64,000 nucleotides of DNA. Origin: Neisseria perflava (GTDB lineage Bacteria; Pseudomonadota; Gammaproteobacteria; Burkholderiales; Neisseriaceae). Below are positions 52,801 through 61,200 of the stretch, piece after piece. The position numbers and the translations under genes are program-made. The stretch covers positions 682,001 through 746,000 of the forward strand of contig NZ_CP079818.1 in NCBI RefSeq assembly GCF_019334725.1, read 5' to 3'. Each line of letters begins with the position of its first letter. Within the stretch, counting starts at the first letter, position 1. The notes beneath the pieces are model-generated. The model searched no databases, was not told the DNA's origin, and worked only from the letters and a program-made list of their open reading frames with translations.

Positions 52801-55616
52801 ACGGTAACGGTAATACCACTACTACCATCGTTAAAGACGGTGCAACTGGTGCCAAAGGCGATACCGGTGCAACTGGTGCTGATGGTAAGAATGCTGAAGC
52901 CGACGTTAAAGACAACGGCAATGGCACTCATACTGTAACCATCAAAGACGGTAACGGTAATACCACTACTACCATCGTTAAAGACGGTGCAACTGGTGCT
53001 AAAGGTGATACCGGTGCAGACGGTAAGAATGCTAAAGCCGACGTTAAAGACAATGGCAACGGCACTCACACTGTAACCATCACTGATGGCGAAGGTAATA
53101 CCACTACTACTATCGTTAAAGACGGTAAGAACGCTGAAGCCGAAGTTAAAGACAACGGCAACGGTACTCACACTGTAACCATCAAAGACGGTAACGGTAA
53201 CACCACTACTACCATCGTTAAAGACGGTGCAACTGGCGCTACCGGTGAAACAGGTGCAACTGGTGCTAAAGGTGATACCGGTGCAGACGGTAAGAATGCT
53301 AAAGCCGACGTTAAAGACAACGGCAATGGCACTCACACTGTAACCATCACTGATGGCGAAGGTAATACCACTACTACTATCGTTAAAGACGGTGCAGACG
53401 GTAAGAATGCTAAAGCTGACGTTAAAGACAATGGCAACGGCACTCACACTGTAACCATCACTGATGGCGAAGGTAATACCACTACTACTATCGTTAAAGA
53501 CGGTAAGAACGCTGAAGCCGAAGTTAAAGACAACGGCAACGGTACTCATACTGTAACGATCAAAGACGGTAACGGTAATACCACTACTACCATCGTTAAA
53601 GATGGTGCAACTGGTGCGAAAGGTGACACCGGTGCAGCCGGTAAGAATGCTGAAGCCGAAGTCAAAGACAACGGCGACGGCACTCATACTGTAACCATTA
53701 AAGACGGTAACGGTAATACCACTACTACCATCGTTAAAGACGGTAAAGCTGCTGCTAAAGGTGATACCGGTGCTAAAGGTGCAGACGGTAAGAACGCCAA
53801 AGCCGACGTTAAAGACAACGGCAACGGCACCCACACTGTAACCATCACTGATGGCGAAGGTAATACCACTACTACCATCATTAAAGACGGTAAGAACGCT
53901 GAAGCCGAAGTTAAAGACAACGGCAACGGTACTCATACTGTAACGATCAAAGACGGTAACGGTAATACCACTACTACCATCGTTAAAGACGGTGCAACTG
54001 GCGCTACCGGTGCAACTGGTGCAGATGGTAAGAATGCTAAAGCCGAAGTTAAAGACAACGGCAACGGTACTCACACTGTAACCATCACTGATGGCGAAGG
54101 TAATACCACTACTACTATCGTTAAAGATGGTACAGCTGCAGCTAAGGGTGATACCGGTGCTAAAGGTGAAGACGGTAAGAATGCTAAAGCTGACGTTAAA
54201 GATAACGGCAATGGCACTCACACTGTAACCATCACTGATGGTGAAGGTAATACCACTACTACTATCATTAAAGATGGTAAGAACGCTGAAGCCGAAGTTA
54301 AAGACAACGGCAACGGTACTCATACTGTAACGATCAAAGACGGTAACGGTAATACCACTACTACCATCGTTAAAGACGGTGCAACTGGCGCTACCGGTGC
54401 AACTGGTGCAGATGGTAAGAATGCTAAAGCCGAAGTTAAAGACAACGGCAACGGCACTCACACTGTAACCATCACTGATGGCGAAGGTAATACCACTACT
54501 ACTATCGTTAAAGATGGTACAGCAGCAGCTAAAGGTGATACCGGTGCTAAAGGTGAAGACGGTAAGAATGCTAAAGCCGACGTTAAAGACAACGGCAATG
54601 GCACTCACACTGTAACCATCACTGATGGCGAAGGTAATACCACTACTACTATCGTTAAAGACGGTGCAACTGGCGCTACCGGTGCAACTGGTGCAGACGG
54701 TAAGAATGCTAAAGCCGAAGTTAAAGACAACGGCAACGGCACTCACACTGTAACCATCACTGATGGCGAAGGTAATACCACTACTACCATTGTTAAAGAT
54801 GGTACAGCTGCAGCTAAAGGTGATACCGGTGACAACGGTAAGTCTGCTGAAGGTAAAGTTGAGCGTGATGAAGCTAAAGGTACTTCTACCATCACTATCA
54901 ACAACTTCGATAAAGACGGTAAAGTCATCTCTACTTCTACTGCAACCGTGAAAGATGGTAAAGACGGTAAAGACGGTAAAGATGCTGATGGCACCTTCGG
55001 TCTGGTTGACGAGACTGGTACTACTGACGGCTCTATCTCCAAACCTCTGAATAACACTATTCAGATTAAAGGTGATGCGGGTACTAAAGTTCAAGTATTC
55101 GACAAAGCAACCGGTAAGACTTCAGAGAAAGAAGTTCAAAACATCTTCGTTAAGAAAGACGGCGATGCGCTGAAAGTCAGCATGAACCCTGATCTGACCG
55201 TTAACAGTGTTACTACTAACGAACTGAAAGCAGGTCCTGTAACCATCAACCAAGGTGGTATCGATGCCGGCAATACTACTATCCAAAATGTTGCTCCAGG
55301 TAAGAAAGGTACCGATGCAGTTAACGTTGACCAGCTGAACCAAAAATTCGGCGATGTGAACAGCAATGTGAACAAGGTTGACAACAACGCCCGCGCAGGT
55401 GTGGCTCAAGCTCTGGCTACTGCCGGTCTGCCACAAGCTTACTTGCCAGGTAAGAGCATGCTGGCTATCGGTGGCGGTCACTACCGCGGTGAAACCGGTT
55501 ACGCTGTCGGCTTCTCTAGCATCTCCGATGGTGGTAACTGGATCATCAAAGGTACTGCTTCCGGCAACTCACGTGGTCACTTCGGTGCTACCGCAGCAGT
55601 TGGTTACCAATGGTAA
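46845..55616 (+). CDS. Giant trimeric autotransporter adhesin with collagen-like stalk
   Basis: A 2923-residue type Vc secreted protein. In order: ESPR extended signal peptide (MNKVFKVIWNHATQTW) cut near residue 57; YadA-type head repeats (AVGANATA-like, about 75-500); neck RISSTSTDAINGSQLF near 505; short collagen segment (591-636); one beta module; about 320 Gly-X-Y triplets, mostly GAKGEKGDKGDQGEA units (about 672-1654); about 24 beta modules of the DVKDNGNGTHTVTI type (1655-2665); stalk; YadA anchor from about 2845 ending VGYQW. ATG 46845 is the start, since it opens the ESPR; the frame is open 27 codons earlier without a site. Expected to trimerise and present the head far from the cell. 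Ligand unknown. Confidence 0.93.
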   Translation: MNKVFKVIWNHATQTWTAVSEISHAHGKKSASDKRKAVAAAVAAAGALMASGSAIAGSDLATNDAVNLWPNGVKNPAAGREAVAVGANATASHQHTIAIGRNATAKWTDAISIGRDTVASKDHALAMATSAKAIGIQSVGIGSYSSASADSAVALGQNAKAGGEVPAGADKGTGTAAVAVGLNANASAANTVATGKNAAASVDNAVAVGVQSNASGRSATALGGYAAASAERATAVGAASKASGTASFAGGTSANAAGVNSVAVGGSMEAAEAAQAVGNNSIAVGSKSNAQQASDVAVGHGAKANGTSAGTNAEGSVNNAGSAIAVGTEAQATGIVAIAVGERAQALQNGALALGGDAQAKQGSDVAIGRGSVADGTSAAAFGPAAKAGARYAVALGVQSNAASTQAIALGRGAKANGGDYATALGNDAQATAKNTLALGTEAKSTIENSVALGNGSTTSNFVPTNSGTVRGYTYGGFAGANSKLGNGAVLSVGSAGNERQIQNVAAGRISSTSTDAINGSQLFAVASRIENLNPFVFSGHNESGSSPDVGRYTYDPKSNAGNTLKLIAGEGLKMTSNGTNEYTLSVVGGGAKGEKGDAGPAGPKGEKGDTGPAGPKGEKGDAGPAGPKGEKGDSARGLAVEVEDDNENGTHTIIIKNLDDSSVTTTIVKDGKDGKDGATGAKGEKGDQGVAGAKGEKGDKGDKGDQGEAGAKGEKGDKGDQGEAGAKGEKGDKGDQGEAGAKGEKGDKGDQGEAGAKGEKGEKGDKGDQGEAGAKGEKGDKGDQGEAGAKGEKGDKGDQGEAGAKGEKGDKGDQGEAGAKGEKGDKGDKGDQGEAGAKGEKGDKGDQGEAGAKGEKGEKGDKGDQGEAGAKGEKGDKGDQGEAGAKGEKGDKGDQGEAGAKGEKGEKGDKGDQGEAGAKGEKGDKGDQGEAGAKGEKGDKGDQGEAGAKGEKGDKGDQGEAGAKGEKGDKGDKGDQGEAGAKGEKGDKGDKGDQGEAGAKGEKGDKGDQGEAGAKGEKGDKGDKGDQGEAGAKGEKGDKGDQGEAGAKGEKGDKGDQGEAGAKGEKGDKGDQGEAGAKGEKGDKGDQGEAGAKGEKGDKGDKGDQGEAGAKGEKGDKGDQGEAGAKGEKGDKGDQGEAGAKGEKGDKGDQGEAGAKGEKGDKGDQGEAGAKGEKGDKGDQGEAGAKGEKGDKGDQGEAGAKGEKGDKGDQGEAGAKGEKGDKGDKGDQGEAGAKGEKGDKGDQGEAGAKGEKGDKGDQGEAGAKGEKGDKGDQGEAGAKGEKGEKGDKGDQGEAGAKGEKGDKGDQGEAGAKGEKGDKGDQGEAGAKGEKGDKGDQGEAGAKGEKGDKGDQGEAGAKGEKGDKGDQGEAGAKGEKGDKGDQGEAGAKGEKGDKGDQGEAGAKGEKGDKGDQGEAGAKGEKGDKGDQGEAGAKGEKGDKGDQGEAGAKGEKGDKGDQGEAGAKGEKGDKGDQGEAGAKGEKGDKGDQGEAGAKGEKGDKGDQGEAGAKGEKGDKGDQGEAGAKGEKGDKGDQGEAGAKGEKGDKGDQGEAGAKGEKGDKGDQGEAGAKGEKGDKGDQGEAGAKGEKGDKGDQGEAGAKGEKGDKGDQGEAGAKGEKGDKGDQGEAGAKGDKGDQGEAGAKGEKGDKGDTGEKGSSITGEVVDNGDGTHTITVTDLGTGSVTTTIVKDGKDGVDGKNAKADVKDNGNGTHTVTITDGEGNTTTTIIKDGKNAEADVKDNGNGTHTVTIKDGNGNTTTTILKDGATGATGEKGDTGAAGAKGEKGDTGEKGGSITGEVVDNGDGTHTITVTDLDTGSVTTTIVKDGKDGVDGKNAKADVKDNGDGTHTVTITDGEGKTTTTIIKDGKNAEAEVKDNGNGTHTVTIKDGNGNTTTTILKDGATGAKGDTGATGADGKNAEADVKDNGNGTHTVTIKDGNGNTTTTIVKDGATGAKGDTGATGATGTDGKNAEANVKDNGNGTHTVTIKDGNGNTTTTIVKDGATGAKGDTGATGADGKNAEADVKDNGNGTHTVTIKDGNGNTTTTIVKDGATGAKGDTGADGKNAKADVKDNGNGTHTVTITDGEGNTTTTIVKDGKNAEAEVKDNGNGTHTVTIKDGNGNTTTTIVKDGATGATGETGATGAKGDTGADGKNAKADVKDNGNGTHTVTITDGEGNTTTTIVKDGADGKNAKADVKDNGNGTHTVTITDGEGNTTTTIVKDGKNAEAEVKDNGNGTHTVTIKDGNGNTTTTIVKDGATGAKGDTGAAGKNAEAEVKDNGDGTHTVTIKDGNGNTTTTIVKDGKAAAKGDTGAKGADGKNAKADVKDNGNGTHTVTITDGEGNTTTTIIKDGKNAEAEVKDNGNGTHTVTIKDGNGNTTTTIVKDGATGATGATGADGKNAKAEVKDNGNGTHTVTITDGEGNTTTTIVKDGTAAAKGDTGAKGEDGKNAKADVKDNGNGTHTVTITDGEGNTTTTIIKDGKNAEAEVKDNGNGTHTVTIKDGNGNTTTTIVKDGATGATGATGADGKNAKAEVKDNGNGTHTVTITDGEGNTTTTIVKDGTAAAKGDTGAKGEDGKNAKADVKDNGNGTHTVTITDGEGNTTTTIVKDGATGATGATGADGKNAKAEVKDNGNGTHTVTITDGEGNTTTTIVKDGTAAAKGDTGDNGKSAEGKVERDEAKGTSTITINNFDKDGKVISTSTATVKDGKDGKDGKDADGTFGLVDETGTTDGSISKPLNNTIQIKGDAGTKVQVFDKATGKTSEKEVQNIFVKKDGDALKVSMNPDLTVNSVTTNELKAGPVTINQGGIDAGNTTIQNVAPGKKGTDAVNVDQLNQKFGDVNSNVNKVDNNARAGVAQALATAGLPQAYLPGKSMLAIGGGHYRGETGYAVGFSSISDGGNWIIKGTASGNSRGHFGATAAVGYQW
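48859..51806. repeat. Collagen-coding tandem repeat array, 45/54-bp units
   Basis: Roughly 60 near-identical in-frame units coding for GAKGEKGDKGDQGEA, with variants carrying one extra GDK or GEK triplet (54 bp) and edge units of 36 bp. Most differences are synonymous third bases (GGC/GGT, GCC/GCT). All units are multiples of 9 bases, so unit loss or gain keeps the frame. Confidence 0.95.
51807..54975. repeat. Array of about 24 beta-rich modules
   Basis: Modules of 31-35 residues around DVKDNGNGTHTVTITDG and NTTTTIVKDG, alternating ITDGEGN and IKDGNGN forms, separated by short collagen-like GATGAKGDTGADGKN linkers. The last module is divergent (GKVERDEAKGTSTITIN). Many neighbours are nearly identical at base level. 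Confidence 0.9.
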
Positions 55617-55621
55617 TCTGA

Positions 55622-55696
55622 CTTTCAGACGGCCTGAAAAGGCCGTCTGAAAAGACGAAGCAAAGTAAATGCGGCCTATTTAGGCCGCATTTTTTT
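55622..55696 (+). terminator. Tandem terminators after the first adhesin
   Basis: An inverted uptake-sequence pair (TTTCAGACGGCCTG/AAGGCCGTCTGAAA, 55622-55652) followed by a strong hairpin AATGCGGCCTATTTAGGCCGCATT with a T run (to 55696). Confidence 0.85.
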
Positions 55697-55788
55697 ATGC
55701 TTAGATTATGTGTTGGGTTTATTCGATGAATTAATCATCATAGTAGCCAAAGAGAAATGAATATATCTTTAGCAGTCTGTTGTAATTT

Positions 55789-55831
55789 AAAAGGCCGTCT
55801 GAAACATCATTTGATGTTTCAGACGGCCTTT
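55789..55831. terminator. Inverted uptake-sequence hairpin downstream of dusA
   Basis: AAAAGGCCGTCTGAAACATCA and complement, a stem of about 20 bp. Confidence 0.8.
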
Positions 55832-55853
55832 CATTTATTCGAACGATATGGCA

Positions 55854-56858
55854 TTAGTCCCAAATATTTGCGCGTTCGACTTCTTTCCATGCGTCTAGAA
55901 TCAGGCTGCCGTCGTTGTCTTTCAGCAAAGCGGCATCTGAGAGCATACGGCGCCAAGTGCGGGCATTTTTTAGGCCGTGCATCAAGCCCAGTGCATGGCG
56001 GACGATGTGGCGTAGGATGGTGCCGCGCCCTGAGGCGATTTGTTCGCGGCTGTATGCGTATAGCCAAGCTGCTAAATCTGCGTATTGGATTGGTGCGTGT
56101 GTGTCGTTGTAAAACAGTACATCCCAATTGCGCATCAGCATTGGATTATGATAAGCCTCGCGCCCGATCATGACCCCATCGACAAATTTCAGATGTTCGG
56201 CGATTTCTTCGTTGGTGGTGATGCCGCCGTTAATCAAAATTTCCAAGTCGGGAAAATTTTGTTTTAAGCGATAGACGTATTCATATTTGAGTGGCGGGAC
56301 TTCGCGGTTTTCTTTCGGGGATAAACCGTCTAACCAAGCATTACGCGCATGGACGATAAATGTGCGGCAGGCTGTTTTTTTGTGTAATGTTCCCACAAAA
56401 TCTGCTACGACTTGATATTCTGTTTGTCTGTCTACACCGATGCGGTGTTTGACCGTCACCGGAATTTCAACTGCATCCTGCATCGCGTTCAAACAATCTG
56501 CCACCAAATCTACATCATTCATCAGGCAAGCGCCGAAAGCGCCTTTTTGAACGCGTGGGCTGGGGCAGCCGCAATTTAGGTTGACTTCATTATAGCCATA
56601 CGCTTCAGCCGCTTTGGTAGCGATTGCCAAGTCATGCGGATCTGAGCCGCCAAGCTGTAAAGCTACCGGTTGCTCGCCTTCGTTGAAACTCAAAAAGCGG
56701 TCTTTATCTCCGTAAACTACTGCGCCTGAATTGACCATTTCGCTATAAAGCCAAGCATTGCGTGTAATTTGTCGCGCCATAAAGCGATAGTGTCTGTCTG
56801 TCCAATCAAGCATAGGTGCGACAGACAAGTGGCGGGAAGGTAGGGAAGAAGCAGGCAT
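55854..56858 (-). CDS. dusA: tRNA-dihydrouridine synthase DusA
   Basis: FMN-dependent synthase, DusA class by the long PSRHLSVAPMLDWTDRHYR start and the catalytic NLNCGCPSPRVQKGAFGACLM. The open frame continues 74 codons upstream, but ATG 56858 gives a 334-residue protein of normal size. The second Dus enzyme in this window. It stands opposite in direction to both adhesin genes. Confidence 0.92.
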   Translation of the reverse strand: MPASSLPSRHLSVAPMLDWTDRHYRFMARQITRNAWLYSEMVNSGAVVYGDKDRFLSFNEGEQPVALQLGGSDPHDLAIATKAAEAYGYNEVNLNCGCPSPRVQKGAFGACLMNDVDLVADCLNAMQDAVEIPVTVKHRIGVDRQTEYQVVADFVGTLHKKTACRTFIVHARNAWLDGLSPKENREVPPLKYEYVYRLKQNFPDLEILINGGITTNEEIAEHLKFVDGVMIGREAYHNPMLMRNWDVLFYNDTHAPIQYADLAAWLYAYSREQIASGRGTILRHIVRHALGLMHGLKNARTWRRMLSDAALLKDNDGSLILDAWKEVERANIWD

Positions 56859-57073
56859 TGAGATGACTTTCAAACAAAATAATGCATTATATAGTGTATT
56901 AAATTGACTTTCGATATCGGCCGGTAAATCAAAATTATATATAAGGATCACTGGGTCAGCCGTGTTGTAGCTAAGGCTAAATCCATTCATTGTGGTGGAA
57001 ATCCAATATTCAGACGGCCAAATAAGTTTTAAAATGTCAAACAACAAACCATTAGAATGATAAGGAAAAAAAC

Positions 57074-57694
57074 ATGGCACAATTTTTCGCCATCCATCCC
57101 GATAATCCCCAAGACCGCCTCATCAAGCAAGCCGCCGATATTGTCCGCAGTGGCGGCGTCATCGTTTACCCTACGGATTCCTGCTATGCACTGGGTTGCA
57201 AACTCGGCGACAAAAATGCGATGGAGCGCATTCTCACGATTCGCAAAATCGATCAAAAACACCACCTGACCTTGATGTGTGCCGATTTGAGTGAATTGGG
57301 TACTTACGCCAAAGTGGATAATGCCCAGTTCCGCCAGCTCAAAGCAGCTACGCCCGGCAGCTACACCTTTATCCTGCAGGCAACCAAAGAAGTACCCAAT
57401 CGCACGCTTCATCCCAAGCGCAAAACCATCGGCCTGCGTGTTCCTGATAACGCTACTGCCTTGGCACTTTTGCAAGAATTGGGCGAACCTATTTTAAGTT
57501 GCACCCTCATGCTGCCTGAAGACGAAGAGCCGTTGACCGATCCATACGAAATTCGAGACCGTCTTGAACATGCTGTCGATTTGGTTATCGATGGTGGCTG
57601 GTGCGGTACTGAGCCGACGACGGTTATCGATATGACCGATGGCACCGAGCTGATTCGTCAAGGCAAGGGCGATATTGCCGTATTCGGTTTGTAA
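57074..57694 (+). CDS. yciO: YciO/YrdC-family threonylcarbamoyl-AMP synthase-like protein
   Basis: A 206-residue protein with the Sua5/YrdC/YciO fold: SGGVIVYPTDSCYALGCKLGD near residue 26, the KTIGLRVPDN block and GEPILSCTLMLP. Length and the KHHLTLMCADLSEL pattern suit YciO rather than TsaC. Activity in tRNA t6A synthesis is not certain for this branch. AAGGAAAAAAAC precedes the ATG. Confidence 0.85.
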   Translation: MAQFFAIHPDNPQDRLIKQAADIVRSGGVIVYPTDSCYALGCKLGDKNAMERILTIRKIDQKHHLTLMCADLSELGTYAKVDNAQFRQLKAATPGSYTFILQATKEVPNRTLHPKRKTIGLRVPDNATALALLQELGEPILSCTLMLPEDEEPLTDPYEIRDRLEHAVDLVIDGGWCGTEPTTVIDMTDGTELIRQGKGDIAVFGL

Positions 57695-57824
57695 AACCAT
57701 CTACGTTTGTATAAGTAGGGATATGCGTATTCTTTCTATGACGTATTAAAAGCATATTGCCGATTTTATTGATAGCTTAAAAACCAAATTATTTAAGCAA
57801 GTAGTTGTTCAATATCATTTCATT

Positions 57825-57858
57825 AAAGGCCGTCTGAAACATTTCAGACGGCCTTTTT
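57825..57858. terminator. Inverted uptake-sequence hairpin
   Basis: AAAGGCCGTCTGAAA and complement around a 2-base loop with a T tail, in the 558-base gap before the second adhesin. Confidence 0.75.
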
Positions 57859-57891
57859 CTTTCGTTTTTTAATAAATAATATTTTAAATAA

Positions 57892-57908
57892 TTGGCATAT
57901 GAGTTGCA
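57892..57908 (+). promoter_or_regulatory. Sigma-54-like promoter of the second adhesin
   Basis: TTGGCATATGAGTTGCA keeps TTGGCA and TTGCA with GG (57894-57895) and GC (57906-57907) exactly 10 bases apart; two consensus bases (CG to TA) differ. It is about 345 bases upstream of the ATG at 58253. No gene is seen between. Confidence 0.6.
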
Positions 57909-58252
57909 TGGTTACTGTGTTTGCTTGTGACTTGTCAATGGAATGCAACACACCGCTTATTAATAGAAACATGGCTGAAACCCTTTTGATGATTGGTTTT
58001 TTGGTTGAAAGCCGTAATTTTATTTAGAAATTAAAGATAATCGGTTGATATTTCTGACTAGCGGATATTTAGTAAGTATGAAATACTATTTCACTTCGAG
58101 ATAGTAAAAGACCTAAATTTCGTCTTAAAGTGACAATAAACGTCAGCTCGAAGCAAGCATTTTGCAGGGAAATCCTCCGCAATAGATTTTTTAAAGTAGC
58201 GTCATGCTCACGCCTACGCTTTTACCCATCATAAAAAGAGAAAGACACACTA

Positions 58253-61200
58253 ATGAATAAGATATTTAAAGTCGTTTGGAACCGTACGATTCAATCTTTC
58301 GTTGTAACGTCCGAATTGGCCAAAGGCCGTGTGAAATCGTCTGCAGAACAAAACAGTACAGATGTATCTGCCGAATCCGGTAAAAATGGTATCGCGACAG
58401 TTTTCAGATTGACAGTGATTTCGGCAGCTCTTTTGGGTGCAGGTAATTCGTATGCGGCAACTGCGGGACGTGGGCTAATTGCGGTTGATCCTCCAACCAG
58501 TGCTACTGCGGTCAGCGGTGCAACAGCGACCGGTATTGGTGCTCTGTCAGTAGGAGCATCAGCCAATGCCACGGCTAATGGTGCAGTTGCGGTAGGTACG
58601 AGTGCAAATGCAACACATAATAACAGTCTTGCTGTTGGTACAAATGCCAAGGCTACCCAAACTCATGCTGTTGCGATGGGTGCAGATACAAGTGCAAGTA
58701 GTTCATATGCAACAGCGATAGGTAAAAGTGCCAATGCTGTTTCTGCAGATTCAACAGCACTGGGTGCAGATTCCAAAGCAAATGGTACGCAAGCGACAGC
58801 GGTAGGTAAGAATGCTCTTGCCAACAATGTTAGTACTACAGCGCTTGGTAATGAAGCTCAGGCTTATGGTATTGGCTCAATGGCTTTGGGTAAATCCAGT
58901 ACATCAAGAGGTCAAGACGGCATTGCGATTGGCAGCGGCAGTCAGGCTGCAGCCAATGCGCAAAATGCCATTGCAATCGGTACCAATGCAGTGGGTTATC
59001 AAAGTGAGTCTATCGCTATAGGTAATTCAACCCAAGCTCAAACTGGAAACACCATTGCCATCGGTAAAAGTGCAGTGGCAAATTCTCCAAGTTCGGGTAG
59101 TGCGCTATCAAGTGCTATTGCACTTGGTGCAGACGCGAATGCAACCGGCCTTGGTACGATTGCTATTGGACGTGCATCTGGGGTTCTTTCCCAAAACATT
59201 ATGCACCCGGGTTTAACTCACAATAATATTGCTATTGGTAATACGGCTCGAGTAGGCGATTCAAGTAGTCCTAAGATAACTCAGGCTATTGCTATTGGTT
59301 CAGGTAACCGTGTCGATGCACAGGGCAGACCTGAGGGCGCGTGGGCAAAGGGTGACCAATCTATTGCGGTTGGTGGTAATGTTGTAGCTGAGGGTAATTC
59401 ATCTATCTCGGTGGGTGGTGATGACCTTGATAGTGTTGGTGGTACCCAATATTCAGGCAGCGCAACGGACAAATTCATCAAATACAATGCCCAAGGTGCG
59501 AAAGTTGGTGAATATGCGCTACGTGGTAAAAATCTGCGGGATATCTATAAAGAAATGACCGGAGATACAATGAATAGCGGGGTTTATGGTAATACCATTG
59601 CCGGTCAAGGTTCTGTTGCATTAGGTGTGCAGTCTAATTCATCTGCCGATTTGTCTCTGGCTATTGGTACTAAATCTCAAGCCACTGCCTTTGGTGGTGT
59701 AGCTTTGGGTACAGGTGCAAAAGCAACTTTGCTGAACTCTGTGGCTTTGGGTACGGCTTCTAAAACCGATAAAGAAGGTCGGGCATACGTTCAACGCGAA
59801 ATTATGGGTGTAACCTACACTTGGGCAGGCGGTCAAACTACCGATGCCGGTGATGTTGTGTCTGTTGGTTCTCAAGGTTACGAACGCCAAATTATCAATG
59901 TATCCCCTGGCGATATTTCTGCTACTTCTACTGATGCCATCAACGGCTCTCAACTTTATGGCGTATTGAATGCGCTTGAACGCGTTCGTTATTTTTCTGT
60001 TAAGTCAGAAGAAGGCAAAACTGACGGTACGAAAAACTGGAATAATGATGGCGCAAAAGCAACCAATTCGATTGCCATCGGACCAAATGCAGCAACAAGT
60101 ACAGGTGCGACGGGTAGTGTTTCCTTGGGCCATAATGCCAACGTACTTGGTTCGTCTTCTGTTGCCGTTGGCCCAAATGCAACTGTAACTTCAGGAACTG
60201 TGGGTGCCGTGGCTTTAGGCTCTAATGCCAATTCTCGCGGTACAGGTTCTATCGCCATAGGTTTGAATACAGAAAATGATCGCAATTACTCTATAGTCGT
60301 CGGTGCTCACAGTAGAGCCAACTACGAAAATGCAACCGTTGTCGGTGCAAGGGCAGCAGCACAAAATAACGGTACGGCAATGGGCTATTTGTCAAATGCA
60401 GTCGGTGATGATTCTGTTGCAATTGGTCATCAGGCACAGACTGCTCAATCTTATTCTATCGCCATTGGTAAGCAGGCAAACAGTTCAGGCCTTTATTCCA
60501 CCGCTATTGGTTCCTCAGCCCAAGCTGCCGGGCAGAATAGTTTTGCCGGCGGTAATAATGCAAAAGCGACTGGAAGCGATTCAGTTGCGTTGGGTAATGG
60601 TGCGACGACTACGGTTGGTAGCTCTGTTGCATTGGGCAATGGTGCTGTTGGCACTGCCAATAATTTTGATGCAACAGCTAAAAATGCAACATTCAAAAAC
60701 GATAGCGGCGCTGCGACCAATGTCAGCTATGCGGCTTCTTCATCCTCCAAAACAGGCGCGGTTTCTGTAGGCAGCGCAGGCAATGAACGCCAAATCCAGA
60801 ATGTTGCTGCAGGCCGTATTTCCGCCACTTCAACCGATGCAGTTAATGGTAGCCAACTGTACACTGTTATGAACAATGTTGGACACAATATCCAACAAAA
60901 CGGTACAGACAAATCCCGTATCAATAACAACGGTACAGTCAACTACGCTAATGGCAACTTGACGACCGTTGCAGTTACCGATGGCGAGAATGCATCAAAA
61001 GTCCAAATCAACGTCACTCAAGGCACATTGTCTGTCAATAATAATGGCACAGTTTCCGCACCGACTGCCGGTGTAGCGACTGCTGGTGATGTAGCCAATG
61101 CCATCAATAATGCCAAAACCACAACCAATGTAGCGGCAGGCAGCAACACGCACGTTAATAAAACAACTTCAGGCAAAGAAACCACTTATACCGTCAGCGC

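Noticed and set aside
52287..55094. 935-codon antisense frame over the beta modules
   Set aside because: Same periodic effect; the plus-strand frame has ESPR and anchor at its ends and is clearly the real gene.
56878..56914. Correia-element-like end TATAGTGTATTAAATT
   Set aside because: Resembles one terminal repeat, but no matching inverted end is seen nearby, so a Correia element cannot be supported.
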